A DNA stretch of 64,000 bases from the NCBI GenBank assembly GCA_020099315.1, contig CP083650.1, forward strand, positions 2,790,001 through 2,854,000, written 5' to 3'. Shown in pieces: positions 26,680 through 35,530 of this stretch (its first letter is position 1; every line of letters starts with the position of its first letter). Source of the stretch: Citrobacter europaeus. GTDB taxonomy: Bacteria > Pseudomonadota > Gammaproteobacteria > Enterobacterales > Enterobacteriaceae. A program made the translations under genes and the position numbers. Below the pieces are notes generated by a model that saw nothing but the letters and a program-made list of their open reading frames with translations, did not search any database and was not told where the DNA came from.

Positions 26680-27090
26680 CTACATCCTTTCCACCAGCGG
26701 ATAGAAGTCTTTATTTTCTTTTTGCATACGCTCATACACTTTGCGTAGAACATTGTTTGCATCACATCTGAATGCCGCATCATTACCTACTAATTTACTG
26801 GCAATATTCCAGCGCCGGGAAAAAACTTCATATTCACTGACGATATCCGTCATTTCGCGTTGAAATTTTGAGCTAACCTGTCTGAGCGTGCTGCTTCCAT
26901 CATGTTCAATATGCGGATAAAGGAACTGATCTTCAGCAGACAAATGCGTTTTAATAATTGCACTCATGCTAACGATCGCAGTAGCAATTTCCTGAGCATT
27001 GGATGATACCCCTGCATGGCTCAACTTACGCAGAAATGATATTTTTTCCAGGATTTCAACATGCTGATTTTTCATTTTATCAATATTCAT
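26680..27090 (-). CDS. Hemerythrin HHE-domain protein
   Basis: 136-residue, all-helical protein of the hemerythrin/HHE family, which binds a di-iron centre and senses or carries O2, NO or repairs oxidised iron sites. The first ligand set is visible: His in KNQHVEILEK and the HxxxE set in THLSAEDQFLYPHIEHD. The second repeat, ERMQKENKDFYPLVE, has the Glu but an Arg where a His is usual, so the metal site may be changed or incomplete. Start ATG 27090 follows AAAGGATAACCGG. It lies 13 bases after the methyltransferase stop and 35 before the acetyltransferase. Role unknown; stress protection is a guess. Confidence 0.8.
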   Translation of the reverse strand: MNIDKMKNQHVEILEKISFLRKLSHAGVSSNAQEIATAIVSMSAIIKTHLSAEDQFLYPHIEHDGSSTLRQVSSKFQREMTDIVSEYEVFSRRWNIASKLVGNDAAFRCDANNVLRKVYERMQKENKDFYPLVERM

Positions 27091-27103
27091 CCGGTTATCC
27101 TTT

Positions 27104-27874
27104 TCATTTTCCCTTTACGGAGCAGCAGGCAATGTAGTTGAGCTGGTGACGTTGCGAACGGAAGAAGCGAAACATTTTCAGGAACCGGCGACGATTGTCA
27201 CTCGTGCGTAATCCGTTAAACACAATTTTAATCGCTCCTGTCAGCCCTTCATCACGAATTAATCCTCGCGGCGACATCAGCGACATATCGCCATTCTGCT
27301 GCAGGACCTGTTCAAACCCACAGTTGAGAAATAACTCGCGCCAGGCTTGTCTGGTCATCGGGCTGACATTCGACTTCACCACCTCTACAAGCTGGCCCTG
27401 CTCGCCCGCGCCCAGTTTTTGTGCGGTAAACATAATGTCGTGAGTGAGCAGACGACCGCCGGGCTTCAATACGCGAAAATACTCGGCAACTAACTTCGCC
27501 TTCGCTTTATCGGCATACATTGTCAGCATGGCTTCGTTAATCACAACGTCGAAACTGTTATCCGCAAAAGGAAGGATGTTGGCGTTAGCAGCCATGACGT
27601 GAATGTGATTTTCCAGACCTTTTGCCGCCACGTTGTTTCTGGCGTTTTCCAGTGCGGTTTTATCCATATCAATGGCGTATACCGTACAACCATAGCGTTG
27701 AACTAACTCTATCGCCGTCGTGGCCATGTTGCATGCCACTTCAAGTACCTGGCTGTTGGACGTTAACTGTGACTGGCTGAACAACCACTCTGTTGCTTCA
27801 ACGCCTCCCGGACGCAGACGTGTTTTGCCCAGGCTGGCTAAGAAAGTATGCCCCGCTTTTTCAGTCGCGCTCAT
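27104..27874 (-). CDS. SAM-dependent methyltransferase, class I
   Basis: 256 residues with a Rossmann methyltransferase core: motif I is VLEVACNMATTAIELV (variant of the usual E-x-G-x-G-x-G), motif II YAIDMDKTALENA, motif III AANILPFADNSFDVVINEAML, then FRVLKPGGRLLTHD. It is of the UbiE/COQ5-like small-molecule type rather than DNA or rRNA type. The start at 27874 follows AAGGAGACAGAC. It heads a three-gene minus-strand unit (methyltransferase, hemerythrin-like, CatB-type acetyltransferase) inserted between yeaH and yeaJ, where K-12 has yeaI. The substrate is unknown. Confidence 0.85.
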   Translation of the reverse strand: MSATEKAGHTFLASLGKTRLRPGGVEATEWLFSQSQLTSNSQVLEVACNMATTAIELVQRYGCTVYAIDMDKTALENARNNVAAKGLENHIHVMAANANILPFADNSFDVVINEAMLTMYADKAKAKLVAEYFRVLKPGGRLLTHDIMFTAQKLGAGEQGQLVEVVKSNVSPMTRQAWRELFLNCGFEQVLQQNGDMSLMSPRGLIRDEGLTGAIKIVFNGLRTSDNRRRFLKMFRFFRSQRHQLNYIACCSVKGK

Positions 27875-28039
27875 CTGTCTGTCTCCTTTTCTATAAGTTG
27901 CATTATAAATACAACATTAAGAGTTAAAGGTGAAGCACGCGAATGATTTTTATTACAAAATGTCCTTTCCAGTAGCGTTAGAGCGGATGTATGCCGTGTG
28001 ATAGACTGAAGTATCAGACTTACAGGGCTGTAAATCATT

Positions 28040-29530
28040 ATGAAATTGCATCATAAAGCGCTCAGGCTCTTTATCTCCGTCAGCGTAATTGTTTTGACGT
28101 CTTCTTTTTTGGTTTATGAGCTCATTGCCAGCGATAAAGCAATGAATGCGTATATGCGCTATATCAATGAGAAAGCAGACTCGTCGTTTCTCTATGATAA
28201 GTATACTAATCAAAGCATTGCAGCCCATCTGATGCGCACTTTTTCATCCCCCCAGGAACCTGCTTCTGTCGAGCAACAAAAAGCACTTTGCAACGCTTTC
28301 GACAGCGTTAACGGCACTCATGGGCTCAACCTCACGAAGCATAGCTACCAGCCATTACACGGTACGTTGCAAACTACCTCCACAAAATGTAGCGAGAAAC
28401 TTGAAGATATATTTCTACTGCCTTCTTTTGACCAGGCGGTAAACGTTAATCGTGAGCAAAAAGATTACGGCCAGGGATTAGGTACGCTGGAGTATAAATT
28501 TCGATATTACGTCGATCTCAAGAATAATTATGTCTATTTCTATGATCTGATCGACTCGCGAAAATTTGCGATACACAACTGGTCGTTTTTGCAAAAAGGT
28601 ACTCTGGGAATCGACCAGAATGATATTGACGGTATCTTCACGGGGCGCACGGTGATCTCCAGCATTTATGAAGATAATCTGACCGAGAAAAAGGTGATGA
28701 GCTTTTTAACACCGGTCTACTATGCCAGTAAGTTAAAAGGCGTGGTGATGGTGGATATCAACAAAGAGAATTTAAAGAATATTTTTTATACCAGCGACCG
28801 CCCTCTCGTCTGGCGCTATCTTAACGTAACGCTCTCGGACATCAACTCTGGTAAAGAGATACTCGTTCACCAAAGCGAGACCAACCTGTTTCGCTACGTT
28901 CACTACCAGAAGGAGATACCCGGCGGGATACGCATCACTTTATCGCTTGATTTTATGTACTTTATTGTCTCCTCCTGGAAAATATTCGCCTTCTATCTGC
29001 TGGCGACGATCCTGCTGCTGAATATGGTCAGAACACACTTTCGGCTGTACCACAACGTCACGCGGGAAAACATCAGTGACGCGATGACCGGGCTCTATAA
29101 CCGTAAAATTCTCACGCCGACGCTCGAACAGCGTTTACAGCAGTTAGTAAACTCAGGCACCCTCGTGACCTTTATCGCCATTGATTGCGATAAACTAAAA
29201 GTCATTAATGATACGCTGGGTCATAAGGAAGGCGATCGCATTATCACCATTTTGGCCAAAGCTATTCAAACCTCGATTCGCAAAAGCGACTATGCCATCC
29301 GCCTCGGTGGGGATGAGTTTTGTATTATCCTCATCGATCACCCCGGCGAATTAACGCCTCGTCTGCTGGAGAGGATCCGCTATAACTTACAAATTATTGC
29401 GCAAGATATATCAATCAGCTTTTCCGCAGGGATTTATAATATGCAGCCAAACGACACCATCGATGATGCCTATAAAGCATCCGATGCACAGCTCTACCTG
29501 AACAAACAGAAAAAACGCACCGGTGCGTGA
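28040..29530 (+). CDS. dgcJ: Membrane diguanylate cyclase DgcJ (YeaJ)
   Basis: Makes cyclic di-GMP from two GTP. 496 residues as in E. coli. Two membrane segments (about 10-30 and 317-335) enclose a periplasmic sensor domain of the CHASE/GAPES type; the C-terminal GGDEF domain has the intact active loop LGGDEF at about residues 422-427 and the upstream DAMTGLYNRK. In K-12 YeaJ influences the switch between swimming and adhesion at 37 degrees. It stands alone, with yeaK starting about 45 bases later on the same strand. Confidence 0.95.
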   Translation: MKLHHKALRLFISVSVIVLTSSFLVYELIASDKAMNAYMRYINEKADSSFLYDKYTNQSIAAHLMRTFSSPQEPASVEQQKALCNAFDSVNGTHGLNLTKHSYQPLHGTLQTTSTKCSEKLEDIFLLPSFDQAVNVNREQKDYGQGLGTLEYKFRYYVDLKNNYVYFYDLIDSRKFAIHNWSFLQKGTLGIDQNDIDGIFTGRTVISSIYEDNLTEKKVMSFLTPVYYASKLKGVVMVDINKENLKNIFYTSDRPLVWRYLNVTLSDINSGKEILVHQSETNLFRYVHYQKEIPGGIRITLSLDFMYFIVSSWKIFAFYLLATILLLNMVRTHFRLYHNVTRENISDAMTGLYNRKILTPTLEQRLQQLVNSGTLVTFIAIDCDKLKVINDTLGHKEGDRIITILAKAIQTSIRKSDYAIRLGGDEFCIILIDHPGELTPRLLERIRYNLQIIAQDISISFSAGIYNMQPNDTIDDAYKASDAQLYLNKQKKRTGA

Positions 29531-29574
29531 TCTTTTTTCTGACAGGATTTTCATTGTTGTACCAGGAGTAAGTC

Positions 29575-30078
29575 ATGACGGAAGTGAACAAAGGTAACGC
29601 CACACATCAGCGTTTAATTTCGCTGTTGGCAGAACAAGGCGCAACGTATCGCGTGATAAGCCATGAAGCCGTAGGTAAATGTGAAGCGGTTTCTGAAATT
29701 CGTGGTACCGCGCTGGGTCAGGGAGCAAAAGCGCTGGTCTGTAAGGTGAAAGGCAACGGTGTAAATCAGCATGTACTGGCGATTCTGCCTGCCGACCAGC
29801 AGGCTGACCTGAGCCTGCTCGCCAGTCATATCGGCGGGTTAAGAGCATCACTTGCCAGCCCTGCGGAAGTCGATGAGCTGACAGGCTGCGTATTTGGCGC
29901 TATCCCACCGTTTAGCTTCCATCCAAATCTCAAGCTGGTTGCCGATCCGCTATTATTTGCGCGTTTTAATGAAATTGCGTTCAATGCCGGGGTGCTCGAA
30001 AAATCCGTGATTATGGATACCGCAGATTATCTGCGCATCGCGCAACCGGAATTAATCCCGTTCCGCCGCGAGCAATAA
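29575..30078 (+). CDS. yeaK: Aminoacyl-tRNA editing protein YeaK (YbaK/ProX family)
   Basis: 167-residue free-standing editing domain related to INS of prolyl-tRNA synthetase. It removes wrongly attached amino acids from tRNA; E. coli YeaK is reported to act on Ser-tRNA(Thr)-type mischarges. Marks are the central KALVCKVKGN strand with the catalytic Lys, and VFGAIPPFSFHP, the GXXXP loop. It is cytoplasmic, with ATG at 29575 behind AGGAGTAAGTC. A hairpin-type terminator follows before yeaL. The K-12 microprotein yoaI, which lies here in E. coli, is not found in this gap. Confidence 0.93.
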   Translation: MTEVNKGNATHQRLISLLAEQGATYRVISHEAVGKCEAVSEIRGTALGQGAKALVCKVKGNGVNQHVLAILPADQQADLSLLASHIGGLRASLASPAEVDELTGCVFGAIPPFSFHPNLKLVADPLLFARFNEIAFNAGVLEKSVIMDTADYLRIAQPELIPFRREQ

Positions 30079-30146
30079 CAGCCCGAGTTAGCAGTAAAAA
30101 ACGTCGCATCGTGCGTTAGCCCAAAAAAAATCATAATCATTAAAAA

Positions 30147-30197
30147 AAGCCTGTTCCGTCACGCATTTACGCGTACAGTAAGCAGGCTTATTTTTTC
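30147..30197 (+). terminator. Probable terminator between yeaK and yeaL
   Basis: Stem AAGCCTG / CAGGCTT with a long loop, followed by ATTTTTTCTTTT, ending 20 bases before yeaL. The long loop lowers confidence; it could also be a leader hairpin of yeaL. Confidence 0.6.
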
Positions 30198-30216
30198 TTT
30201 TGGCAAGGAAACTACG

Positions 30217-30663
30217 ATGTTTGATGTCACTCTGCTGATCCTGCTCGGACTGGCAGCTCTGGGCTTTGTCAGCCACAACACCACTGTCGCTGTTTCAATT
30301 CTGGTGCTGATCATTGTCCGTGTTACCCCTCTGAATACTTTCTTCCCATGGATAGAAAAACAGGGCCTGACCGTCGGGATTATCATTCTGACCATTGGCG
30401 TTATGGCGCCGATCGCCAGCGGAACGCTACCGCCCTCCACGCTCATCCACTCCTTTGTTAACTGGAAATCACTGGTCGCTATTGCCGTCGGGGTATTTGT
30501 CTCCTGGCTTGGCGGGCGCGGTATCACGCTTATGGGCAGCCAACCTCAGCTCGTTGCCGGTTTACTGGTGGGCACGGTACTGGGCGTGGCGCTATTTCGC
30601 GGTGTGCCGGTGGGGCCGCTCATTGCAGCAGGTCTGGTGTCATTGATTGTTGGGAAGCAGTAG
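30217..30663 (+). CDS. yeaL: Inner-membrane protein YeaL (UPF0756)
   Basis: 148-residue hydrophobic protein with about four membrane helices (for example LLILLGLAALGFVSHNT and SLVAIAVGVFVSWLGG), conserved in enterobacteria and Bacillus with unknown function. The Gly-rich second half (VAGLLVGTVLGVALFRGVPVGPLIAAGLV) suggests tight helix packing or a channel. Start ATG 30217 follows CAAGGAAAC. Its last 44 bases overlap the 3' end of the convergent nimR, so their messages are complementary at the ends. Confidence 0.92.
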   Translation: MFDVTLLILLGLAALGFVSHNTTVAVSILVLIIVRVTPLNTFFPWIEKQGLTVGIIILTIGVMAPIASGTLPPSTLIHSFVNWKSLVAIAVGVFVSWLGGRGITLMGSQPQLVAGLLVGTVLGVALFRGVPVGPLIAAGLVSLIVGKQ

Positions 30664-31438
30664 CCAGCCCAGCCAGATAACGGCCTGGCGTCTGTCCCAG
30701 GCCTTTTTTGAACATGGTGATAAATGCCGTGGTTGAATCGTAACCGAGCATTTGCGCAACCTGTTGCACGTTATGACCATCTATCAGCGCCTGCAGCGCC
30801 AGAATCAGTTGAAGCTGGTGACGCCAACGGCGAAAACTCAACCCCGTTTCCTTAACGACCAGACGGGCAAGGTTCCGCTCACTCATCGCAAATACGCTGG
30901 CCCACTGCCCCAAGGTCTGCCACTGCGCCGGTTCCCGCGCCATCGTCGCGACCATTTTGCGGATTTTCGGGTGTTCGGAAACCGGTAACTGCATTTGCTC
31001 CTGCGGTTGCTGCGGAAGTTCATCAAATAATACCTGCGTCAGTCGCTGGGTTGCCGGCTCCAGTCGTTGAGTATCCGTTTTGGACGCCAGCGCCAGAATA
31101 AGCTCCCGACATAACGGGGCGATTTTCAGCGTGCAGCAGCGTTCGGGCATCACGACGGCCTGCGGCTCAATAAACAAAAAGCACAATTGCGCGCCAACGG
31201 TAACGTGGTTGCTGTGTGGAATCTCACCGGGGATCCATACGGCATATTGTGGAGGCACCATCCACATGGCATTTTCAACCTCACAGGTGATCGCGCCATG
31301 CAACGCCAGAATCAACTGACCCTTACGGTGCTGATGTAGCGGACTGAAGAGTTCATCTTCCCGGGCCTGAATACAAAACGCCACCGCCGCATCGTGATGA
31401 AGGTCGGGCTCATACCCATCCAGCCTCAGTCCTAACAT
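30620..31438 (-). CDS. nimR: AraC-family regulator NimR (YeaM)
   Basis: 272-residue AraC-type regulator: N-terminal cupin-like sensor (HQHRKGQLILALHGAI), C-terminal double helix-turn-helix (AMSERNLARLVVKETGLSFRRWRHQLQL, then VQQVAQMLGYDSTTAFITMFKKGLGQTPG). In E. coli NimR represses nimT, encoding the 2-nitroimidazole exporter, and its own gene. Here it is divergent from nimT across 98 bases, the same arrangement. Its 3' end overlaps yeaL by 44 bases. Confidence 0.94.
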   Translation of the reverse strand: MLGLRLDGYEPDLHHDAAVAFCIQAREDELFSPLHQHRKGQLILALHGAITCEVENAMWMVPPQYAVWIPGEIPHSNHVTVGAQLCFLFIEPQAVVMPERCCTLKIAPLCRELILALASKTDTQRLEPATQRLTQVLFDELPQQPQEQMQLPVSEHPKIRKMVATMAREPAQWQTLGQWASVFAMSERNLARLVVKETGLSFRRWRHQLQLILALQALIDGHNVQQVAQMLGYDSTTAFITMFKKGLGQTPGRYLAGLATASQQSMTPDLLQ

Positions 31439-31536
31439 AAAATGTCCGTTTTTAGCGATAAACTGTCATTTTAGCTTGATTCATCCATAGAGTAAAAACG
31501 CTAAAGTATCGCCTCGCCTGACGATATGAGAAAAAA

Positions 31537-32724
31537 ATGACAAATACGCCTTCCTCCCGCGGCAAAAACGCAGCTTTGCTGATTGCAGGGATCCTGATGA
31601 TTGCCACCACATTGCGCGTCACCTTTACCGGTGCCGCCCCATTGCTGGATGCAATTCGCGCCGATTATGGTCTGAGCACCGCCCAGACGGGACTTCTGAC
31701 CACCCTGCCGCTGCTGGCGTTTGCACTGGTATCGCCTCTGGCCGCCGCCGTTGCGCGCCGTTGGGGCATCGAGCGCAGCCTGTTTGCCGCTATGCTACTG
31801 ATTTGCGCAGGTATTGCGATACGTTCGCTACCCTCACCTGGGTTCCTGTTTAGTGGCACCGCCATCATTGGTTGCGGAATCGCACTGGGAAATGTGCTTT
31901 TACCTGGGCTGATCAAGCGTGATTTTGCTCAGCATGTGGCAAAACTCACTGGCGCATACTCATTGACCATGGGCGCGGCGGCGGCACTGGGTTCAGCTAT
32001 TGTGGTTCCGCTGGCGTTGAACGGGTTTGGCTGGCGCGGTGCGCTGATGGTACTGATGGTTTTTCCGCTGCTGGCGCTGATTATCTGGTTACCTCAATGC
32101 CGCCAGAAGGCCAATGCCAGTCTGAGCAACTCGCGCGCATTGCATTCCCGCGCCATCTGGCGATCAAGCCTCGCCTGGCAGGTGACGCTGTTTCTCGGGA
32201 TCAATTCACTTATCTACTACGTGATCATCGGCTGGCTGCCTGCCATTTTGATCAGCCACGGTTACAGCGAGGCGCAGGCTGGTTCGTTACATGGTTTACT
32301 GCAGTTGGCGACCGCCGCGCCAGGGTTATTAATCCCTCTCGTACTGAACAGATTTAAGGATCAGCGCGCCATCGCCGCTCTGGTTTCGTTAATGTGCGCC
32401 CTCGGCGCGGCAGGATTCGCGGTAATGCCAGACCAGGCATTGCTATGGACTATCCTGTTTGGCTTTGGCTCAGGCGCGACGATGATCCTCGGCTTGACCT
32501 TTATTGGCCTGCGCGCAAGCTCAGCACATCAGGCTGCTGCCCTGTCCGGCATGGCACAATCTGTTGGGTATTTACTGGCCGCCTGCGGGCCACCGCTGAT
32601 GGGTAAAATTCACGACCTCAACGGTAGCTGGCTGATTCCATTAGCGGGTGTCGCCGTGTTAGCGATGCTGATGGCAGTGTTTGGTCTGTGCGCGGGACGC
32701 AATCGGGAAATCGCAAACGCATAA
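31537..32724 (+). CDS. nimT: 2-nitroimidazole exporter NimT (YeaN), CynX-type MFS
   Basis: 395-residue, twelve-segment MFS transporter of the CynX/NimT branch. In E. coli overexpression gives resistance to 2-nitroimidazole and the gene is controlled by the divergent NimR. Family features: LRVTFTGAAPLLDAIRADYGLSTAQTGLLTTLP spans the first loop (pattern from residue 26 to 58), and GYSEAQAGSLHGLLQL starts the second half. No leader peptide; inner membrane. A terminator hairpin follows ten bases later. Confidence 0.94.
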   Translation: MTNTPSSRGKNAALLIAGILMIATTLRVTFTGAAPLLDAIRADYGLSTAQTGLLTTLPLLAFALVSPLAAAVARRWGIERSLFAAMLLICAGIAIRSLPSPGFLFSGTAIIGCGIALGNVLLPGLIKRDFAQHVAKLTGAYSLTMGAAAALGSAIVVPLALNGFGWRGALMVLMVFPLLALIIWLPQCRQKANASLSNSRALHSRAIWRSSLAWQVTLFLGINSLIYYVIIGWLPAILISHGYSEAQAGSLHGLLQLATAAPGLLIPLVLNRFKDQRAIAALVSLMCALGAAGFAVMPDQALLWTILFGFGSGATMILGLTFIGLRASSAHQAAALSGMAQSVGYLLAACGPPLMGKIHDLNGSWLIPLAGVAVLAMLMAVFGLCAGRNREIANA

Positions 32725-32730
32725 TACAGC

Positions 32731-32762
32731 GGGCAGGTTCATGAACAACCTGCCTGTTTTTT
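32731..32762 (+). terminator. Terminator of nimT
   Basis: Eight-base stem GGCAGGTT / AACCTGCC, loop CATGAAC, then TGTTTTTTC. It touches the stop codon of the convergent amidotransferase-like gene. Confidence 0.9.
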
Positions 32763-33469
32763 CATCCACGCGCGGCGCGCAGCATCGCCTGAACTAACGG
32801 CACGGGTTTTCCCGCGAGAGCTCCGCGTTCATGCTGAAAGAGCGTACCGACATAAAATGGATGCGTCACCAGCTCAATGGCGCGGATATCACCAGCTTCA
32901 TCCCAACCGGTTACCCGAAGATCGCCGCTTTCAAGCTCGGCGGCAAAATCCTCCGATACGCCGTAGTTGCAGTGATACCCCTCGGTGATAACATCCCGTC
33001 CGTAGGCTTTGGCAATCAGCGTATTGGCCCGCAGCTCAATATCATCCGTTTTTTCTACCAGCGAGCAGGTCAACGGCGCAATCACCATCCGACCCGTGCT
33101 GTCCGTCTCCGCGTGTGCGGCGTCGCTCCAGCCCAGCACGTTGCGGGCATACTCCAGAACCGCATGTTGAAAACCGCCACAAGTCCCCAAGAATGGGATG
33201 CTGTTTTCACGCGCGTGGCGTATCGCTATCAACGCCCCTTCAACATGGCGATATGGACTGCCAGGAACGACCCAGATGGCATCATAGCCGATCAAATCTT
33301 CACTGCTGCTGATATCAGATGTGGTTAGCCAGTCATAATCAGCCACCAATTCCAGGACGGCGGCGGCATCATCGATGGCAAGAGGGATAGCCTGGTGCGC
33401 TACAATATCGGGACTGTAATCGCCCACCAGCGCAATGCGAAGCGTATCTTTAATTGGGGAAATTTCCAT
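32762..33469 (-). CDS. Free-standing CTP-synthase-like glutamine amidotransferase domain
   Basis: 235 residues that match only the C-terminal class I glutaminase domain of CTP synthase: IALVGDYSPD start, the nucleophile elbow PFLGTCGGFQHAVLEYARNV with Cys97 (codon TGT at 33179-33181), and the His-Pro-Phe near the end (VTHPFYVGTLFQHE). No synthetase domain is nearby. The start ATG 33469 follows AAGGAAAGC; the frame runs eight codons further. Databases call this family a CTP synthase C-terminal region-related (seleno)protein because some members have selenocysteine; here it is cysteine. Substrate and partner are unknown. E. coli K-12 lacks it at this place. Confidence 0.85.
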   Translation of the reverse strand: MEISPIKDTLRIALVGDYSPDIVAHQAIPLAIDDAAAVLELVADYDWLTTSDISSSEDLIGYDAIWVVPGSPYRHVEGALIAIRHARENSIPFLGTCGGFQHAVLEYARNVLGWSDAAHAETDSTGRMVIAPLTCSLVEKTDDIELRANTLIAKAYGRDVITEGYHCNYGVSEDFAAELESGDLRVTGWDEAGDIRAIELVTHPFYVGTLFQHERGALAGKPVPLVQAMLRAARG

Positions 33470-33667
33470 TAAGCTTTCCTTATGTCCAGACAATGAGGGA
33501 CACTATAAGGAGCCTCAGCCTACCTATTTTTTGTTGATATCACAATCCCTTAAATTGGGTGTCAGAGCGGGCAGAATGCTATAATGGTCACGTTTTACGA
33601 TCTTATTTAACCGTAATAAAGGTGATGAAATATATCAAAGCAGTGGCTTAAAGGAGCGGATGAAAAG

Positions 33668-34015
33668 ATGAAAATTCAATGTAAACGCGTGTATGACCCC
33701 GCGGAAAAAGATGATGGCTATCGCGTACTGGTCGACCGGTTGTGGCCTCGTGGGATAAAAAAAACCGACCTTGTTTTTGATGAATGGAATAAAGCGCTTA
33801 CGCCGTCATCTGATTTACGTAAGGCGTTCCACGCAGAATTGATTGATTTTTCGCACTTTTCCGAGCAATACCGCACTGAACTGGCTCAACAGCAGCAGGA
33901 AGGAAAGCGTCTCGCAGAGATTGCCCGACAGCAAACCTTAACGCTACTGTATGCGGCGAAAAATACTCAGCAAAACCACGCACTGGTGCTCGCTGAGTGG
34001 CTACGTCAATGCTGA
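33668..34015 (+). CDS. yeaO: Conserved protein YeaO (DUF488)
   Basis: 115-residue cytoplasmic protein, equal in length to E. coli YeaO. The DUF488 marks are KRVYDPAEKDDGYRVLVDRLWPRG at the N-terminus and LTLLYAAKNTQQNHALVLAEWL at the C-terminus. Function unknown; the family is widespread and sometimes linked to uncharacterised nucleic-acid or stress proteins. Start ATG 33668 follows AAGGAGCGG at a somewhat long distance. yoaF is convergent, seven bases away. Confidence 0.93.
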   Translation: MKIQCKRVYDPAEKDDGYRVLVDRLWPRGIKKTDLVFDEWNKALTPSSDLRKAFHAELIDFSHFSEQYRTELAQQQQEGKRLAEIARQQTLTLLYAAKNTQQNHALVLAEWLRQC

Positions 34016-34022
34016 CCGCGTA

Positions 34023-34271
34023 TCACTTACCCGTTTCCGGATGATCTCTACGCCAGAGCGCCCATTCATCAATAACTTCACCGCCGGGTAGTTTGCAGTC
34101 TGACCTTACGCCTTGTGGGGTCTGCACCGCAATCAGCGAGCCGCCCTTTTGTTCGCAATACACCGATGCCGGATTCGCCATGCCAATCTTAGGTGGTTTG
34201 GGGGCTTCAGGCTGAGCGGTACATCCCGCCAGCACCAACAAGCCGGGCAAAACAATAGACGCCAGTTTCAT
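34023..34271 (-). CDS. yoaF: Lipoprotein YoaF (DUF333)
   Basis: 82-residue lipoprotein: MKLASIVLPGLLVLAGC gives a lipobox LAGC with Thr at +2, predicting the outer membrane. The mature DUF333 domain holds CEQKGG and GVRSDCKLPGGEVIDEWALWRRDH, with two cysteines. Paralogues in E. coli are YfhL-like and HslJ-linked small lipoproteins of unknown role. It is convergent with yeaO. Confidence 0.92.
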   Translation of the reverse strand: MKLASIVLPGLLVLAGCTAQPEAPKPPKIGMANPASVYCEQKGGSLIAVQTPQGVRSDCKLPGGEVIDEWALWRRDHPETGK

Positions 34272-34457
34272 ATTTACTCCTGTTAAAAAACTTATCCTGG
34301 CAGGTTACCCCGACTTTACATCTATCTCCATATTTTCCTGCCAGCTATCCATTTTATGTTTACATTCTGTGCTGGATGGCGTGTTTCATCTTTCACCTTG
34401 ATGTTCTATCATGCGGGCAACGTCAGCCCAGTCATTACTCAGGAGCATTTACACCTC

Positions 34458-35483
34458 ATGTCGGACATGATCCTTGCCAGAGTCTCACAATCCTTAGCTA
34501 CGGAGCAGTCAGTTGAGAGTCTGGTTCGCCAACTTCTGGAGATGCTGGAAGTGGTGACAGAGATGGAATCCACCTATTTAACCAAGGTCGATTTAGATGC
34601 CCGCCTGCAGCATATTTTGTACGCGCGCAATAGCAAGCAGATGCAGATCCCTGAGGGGCTGTCCGTACCGTGGGATGAGACGCTGTGCAAACGCGCCATA
34701 GACGAAAACTGTCTTTACAGCGATAACGTACCCGCCCGCTGGCCGGAATGCACCGCCGCCCGCACGCTGGAGATAACCACCTTCCTGAGCACTCCGGTTC
34801 ATCTTCCCGACGGAACATTTTACGGAACGCTCTGCGCCACCAGCCGTCGCCAGCATGCCTTGAGCCAACGTGGCGAGCAGGTGTTACATCTGTTTGCGGG
34901 CCTGATCGCCCAGTCGATTCAAAAAGAGTCGCTGGTGGCTCAGTTACGCGAAGCGAATGCCGCGCTGATTGCCCACTCCTATACCGATGCCCTGACCGGA
35001 TTACCAAATCGGCGCGCAATCTTTGAAAATGTCGAGACCCTTTTTTCGCTTGCCCGCCACCTCAGGCAGAAGGTAGTCGTCGCCTATATTGATTTGGATG
35101 ATTTCAAATTGATCAATGACCGCTTTGGTCATGAGGTTGGCGATCAGTTCCTGATCCAGATTGGTCAGCGCCTGCTTGGTAAATGCGGTGACAATGATAT
35201 TCTTGGTCGACTGGGCGGTGATGAATTTTTAGTCGTTAGCCTGTCACCGGAAGATGACAAAGAGCAACGCGATCGCCTGCTGCAGGTAAAGAATCAACTG
35301 CATCAGCAAATTTGTGGCGACTACCTCCTGGGTGACATTCATCTGTTTTATCCTGGCGCCAGTCTGGGCATCGTGGAAATTGATCCGCTGGAGACTGATG
35401 TAAACTGTGCGCTTCACCTTGCAGACAGCGCTATGTACAAAGATAAGAAACGTCAGGATAAAACCCCTTTTGTCGTACATTAA
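34458..35483 (+). CDS. dgcP: Cytosolic diguanylate cyclase DgcP (YeaP)
   Basis: 341 residues from ATG 34458 (MSDMILARVSQSLA), the E. coli length; the frame is open 34 codons further upstream but without support. An N-terminal GAF domain (about 20-165) is followed by a GGDEF domain with the active loop LGGDEF at residues 252-257 and DALTGLPNRR at the start. There is no membrane segment. In E. coli and Pseudomonas the GAF-GGDEF DgcP makes cyclic di-GMP and can be polar. With DgcJ this is the second cyclase in the window. Confidence 0.94.
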   Translation: MSDMILARVSQSLATEQSVESLVRQLLEMLEVVTEMESTYLTKVDLDARLQHILYARNSKQMQIPEGLSVPWDETLCKRAIDENCLYSDNVPARWPECTAARTLEITTFLSTPVHLPDGTFYGTLCATSRRQHALSQRGEQVLHLFAGLIAQSIQKESLVAQLREANAALIAHSYTDALTGLPNRRAIFENVETLFSLARHLRQKVVVAYIDLDDFKLINDRFGHEVGDQFLIQIGQRLLGKCGDNDILGRLGGDEFLVVSLSPEDDKEQRDRLLQVKNQLHQQICGDYLLGDIHLFYPGASLGIVEIDPLETDVNCALHLADSAMYKDKKRQDKTPFVVH

Positions 35484-35530
35484 GCCCTGCTATGCTGACT
35501 CGTCTTTAAATCACTCTGGCAGATAATCGT

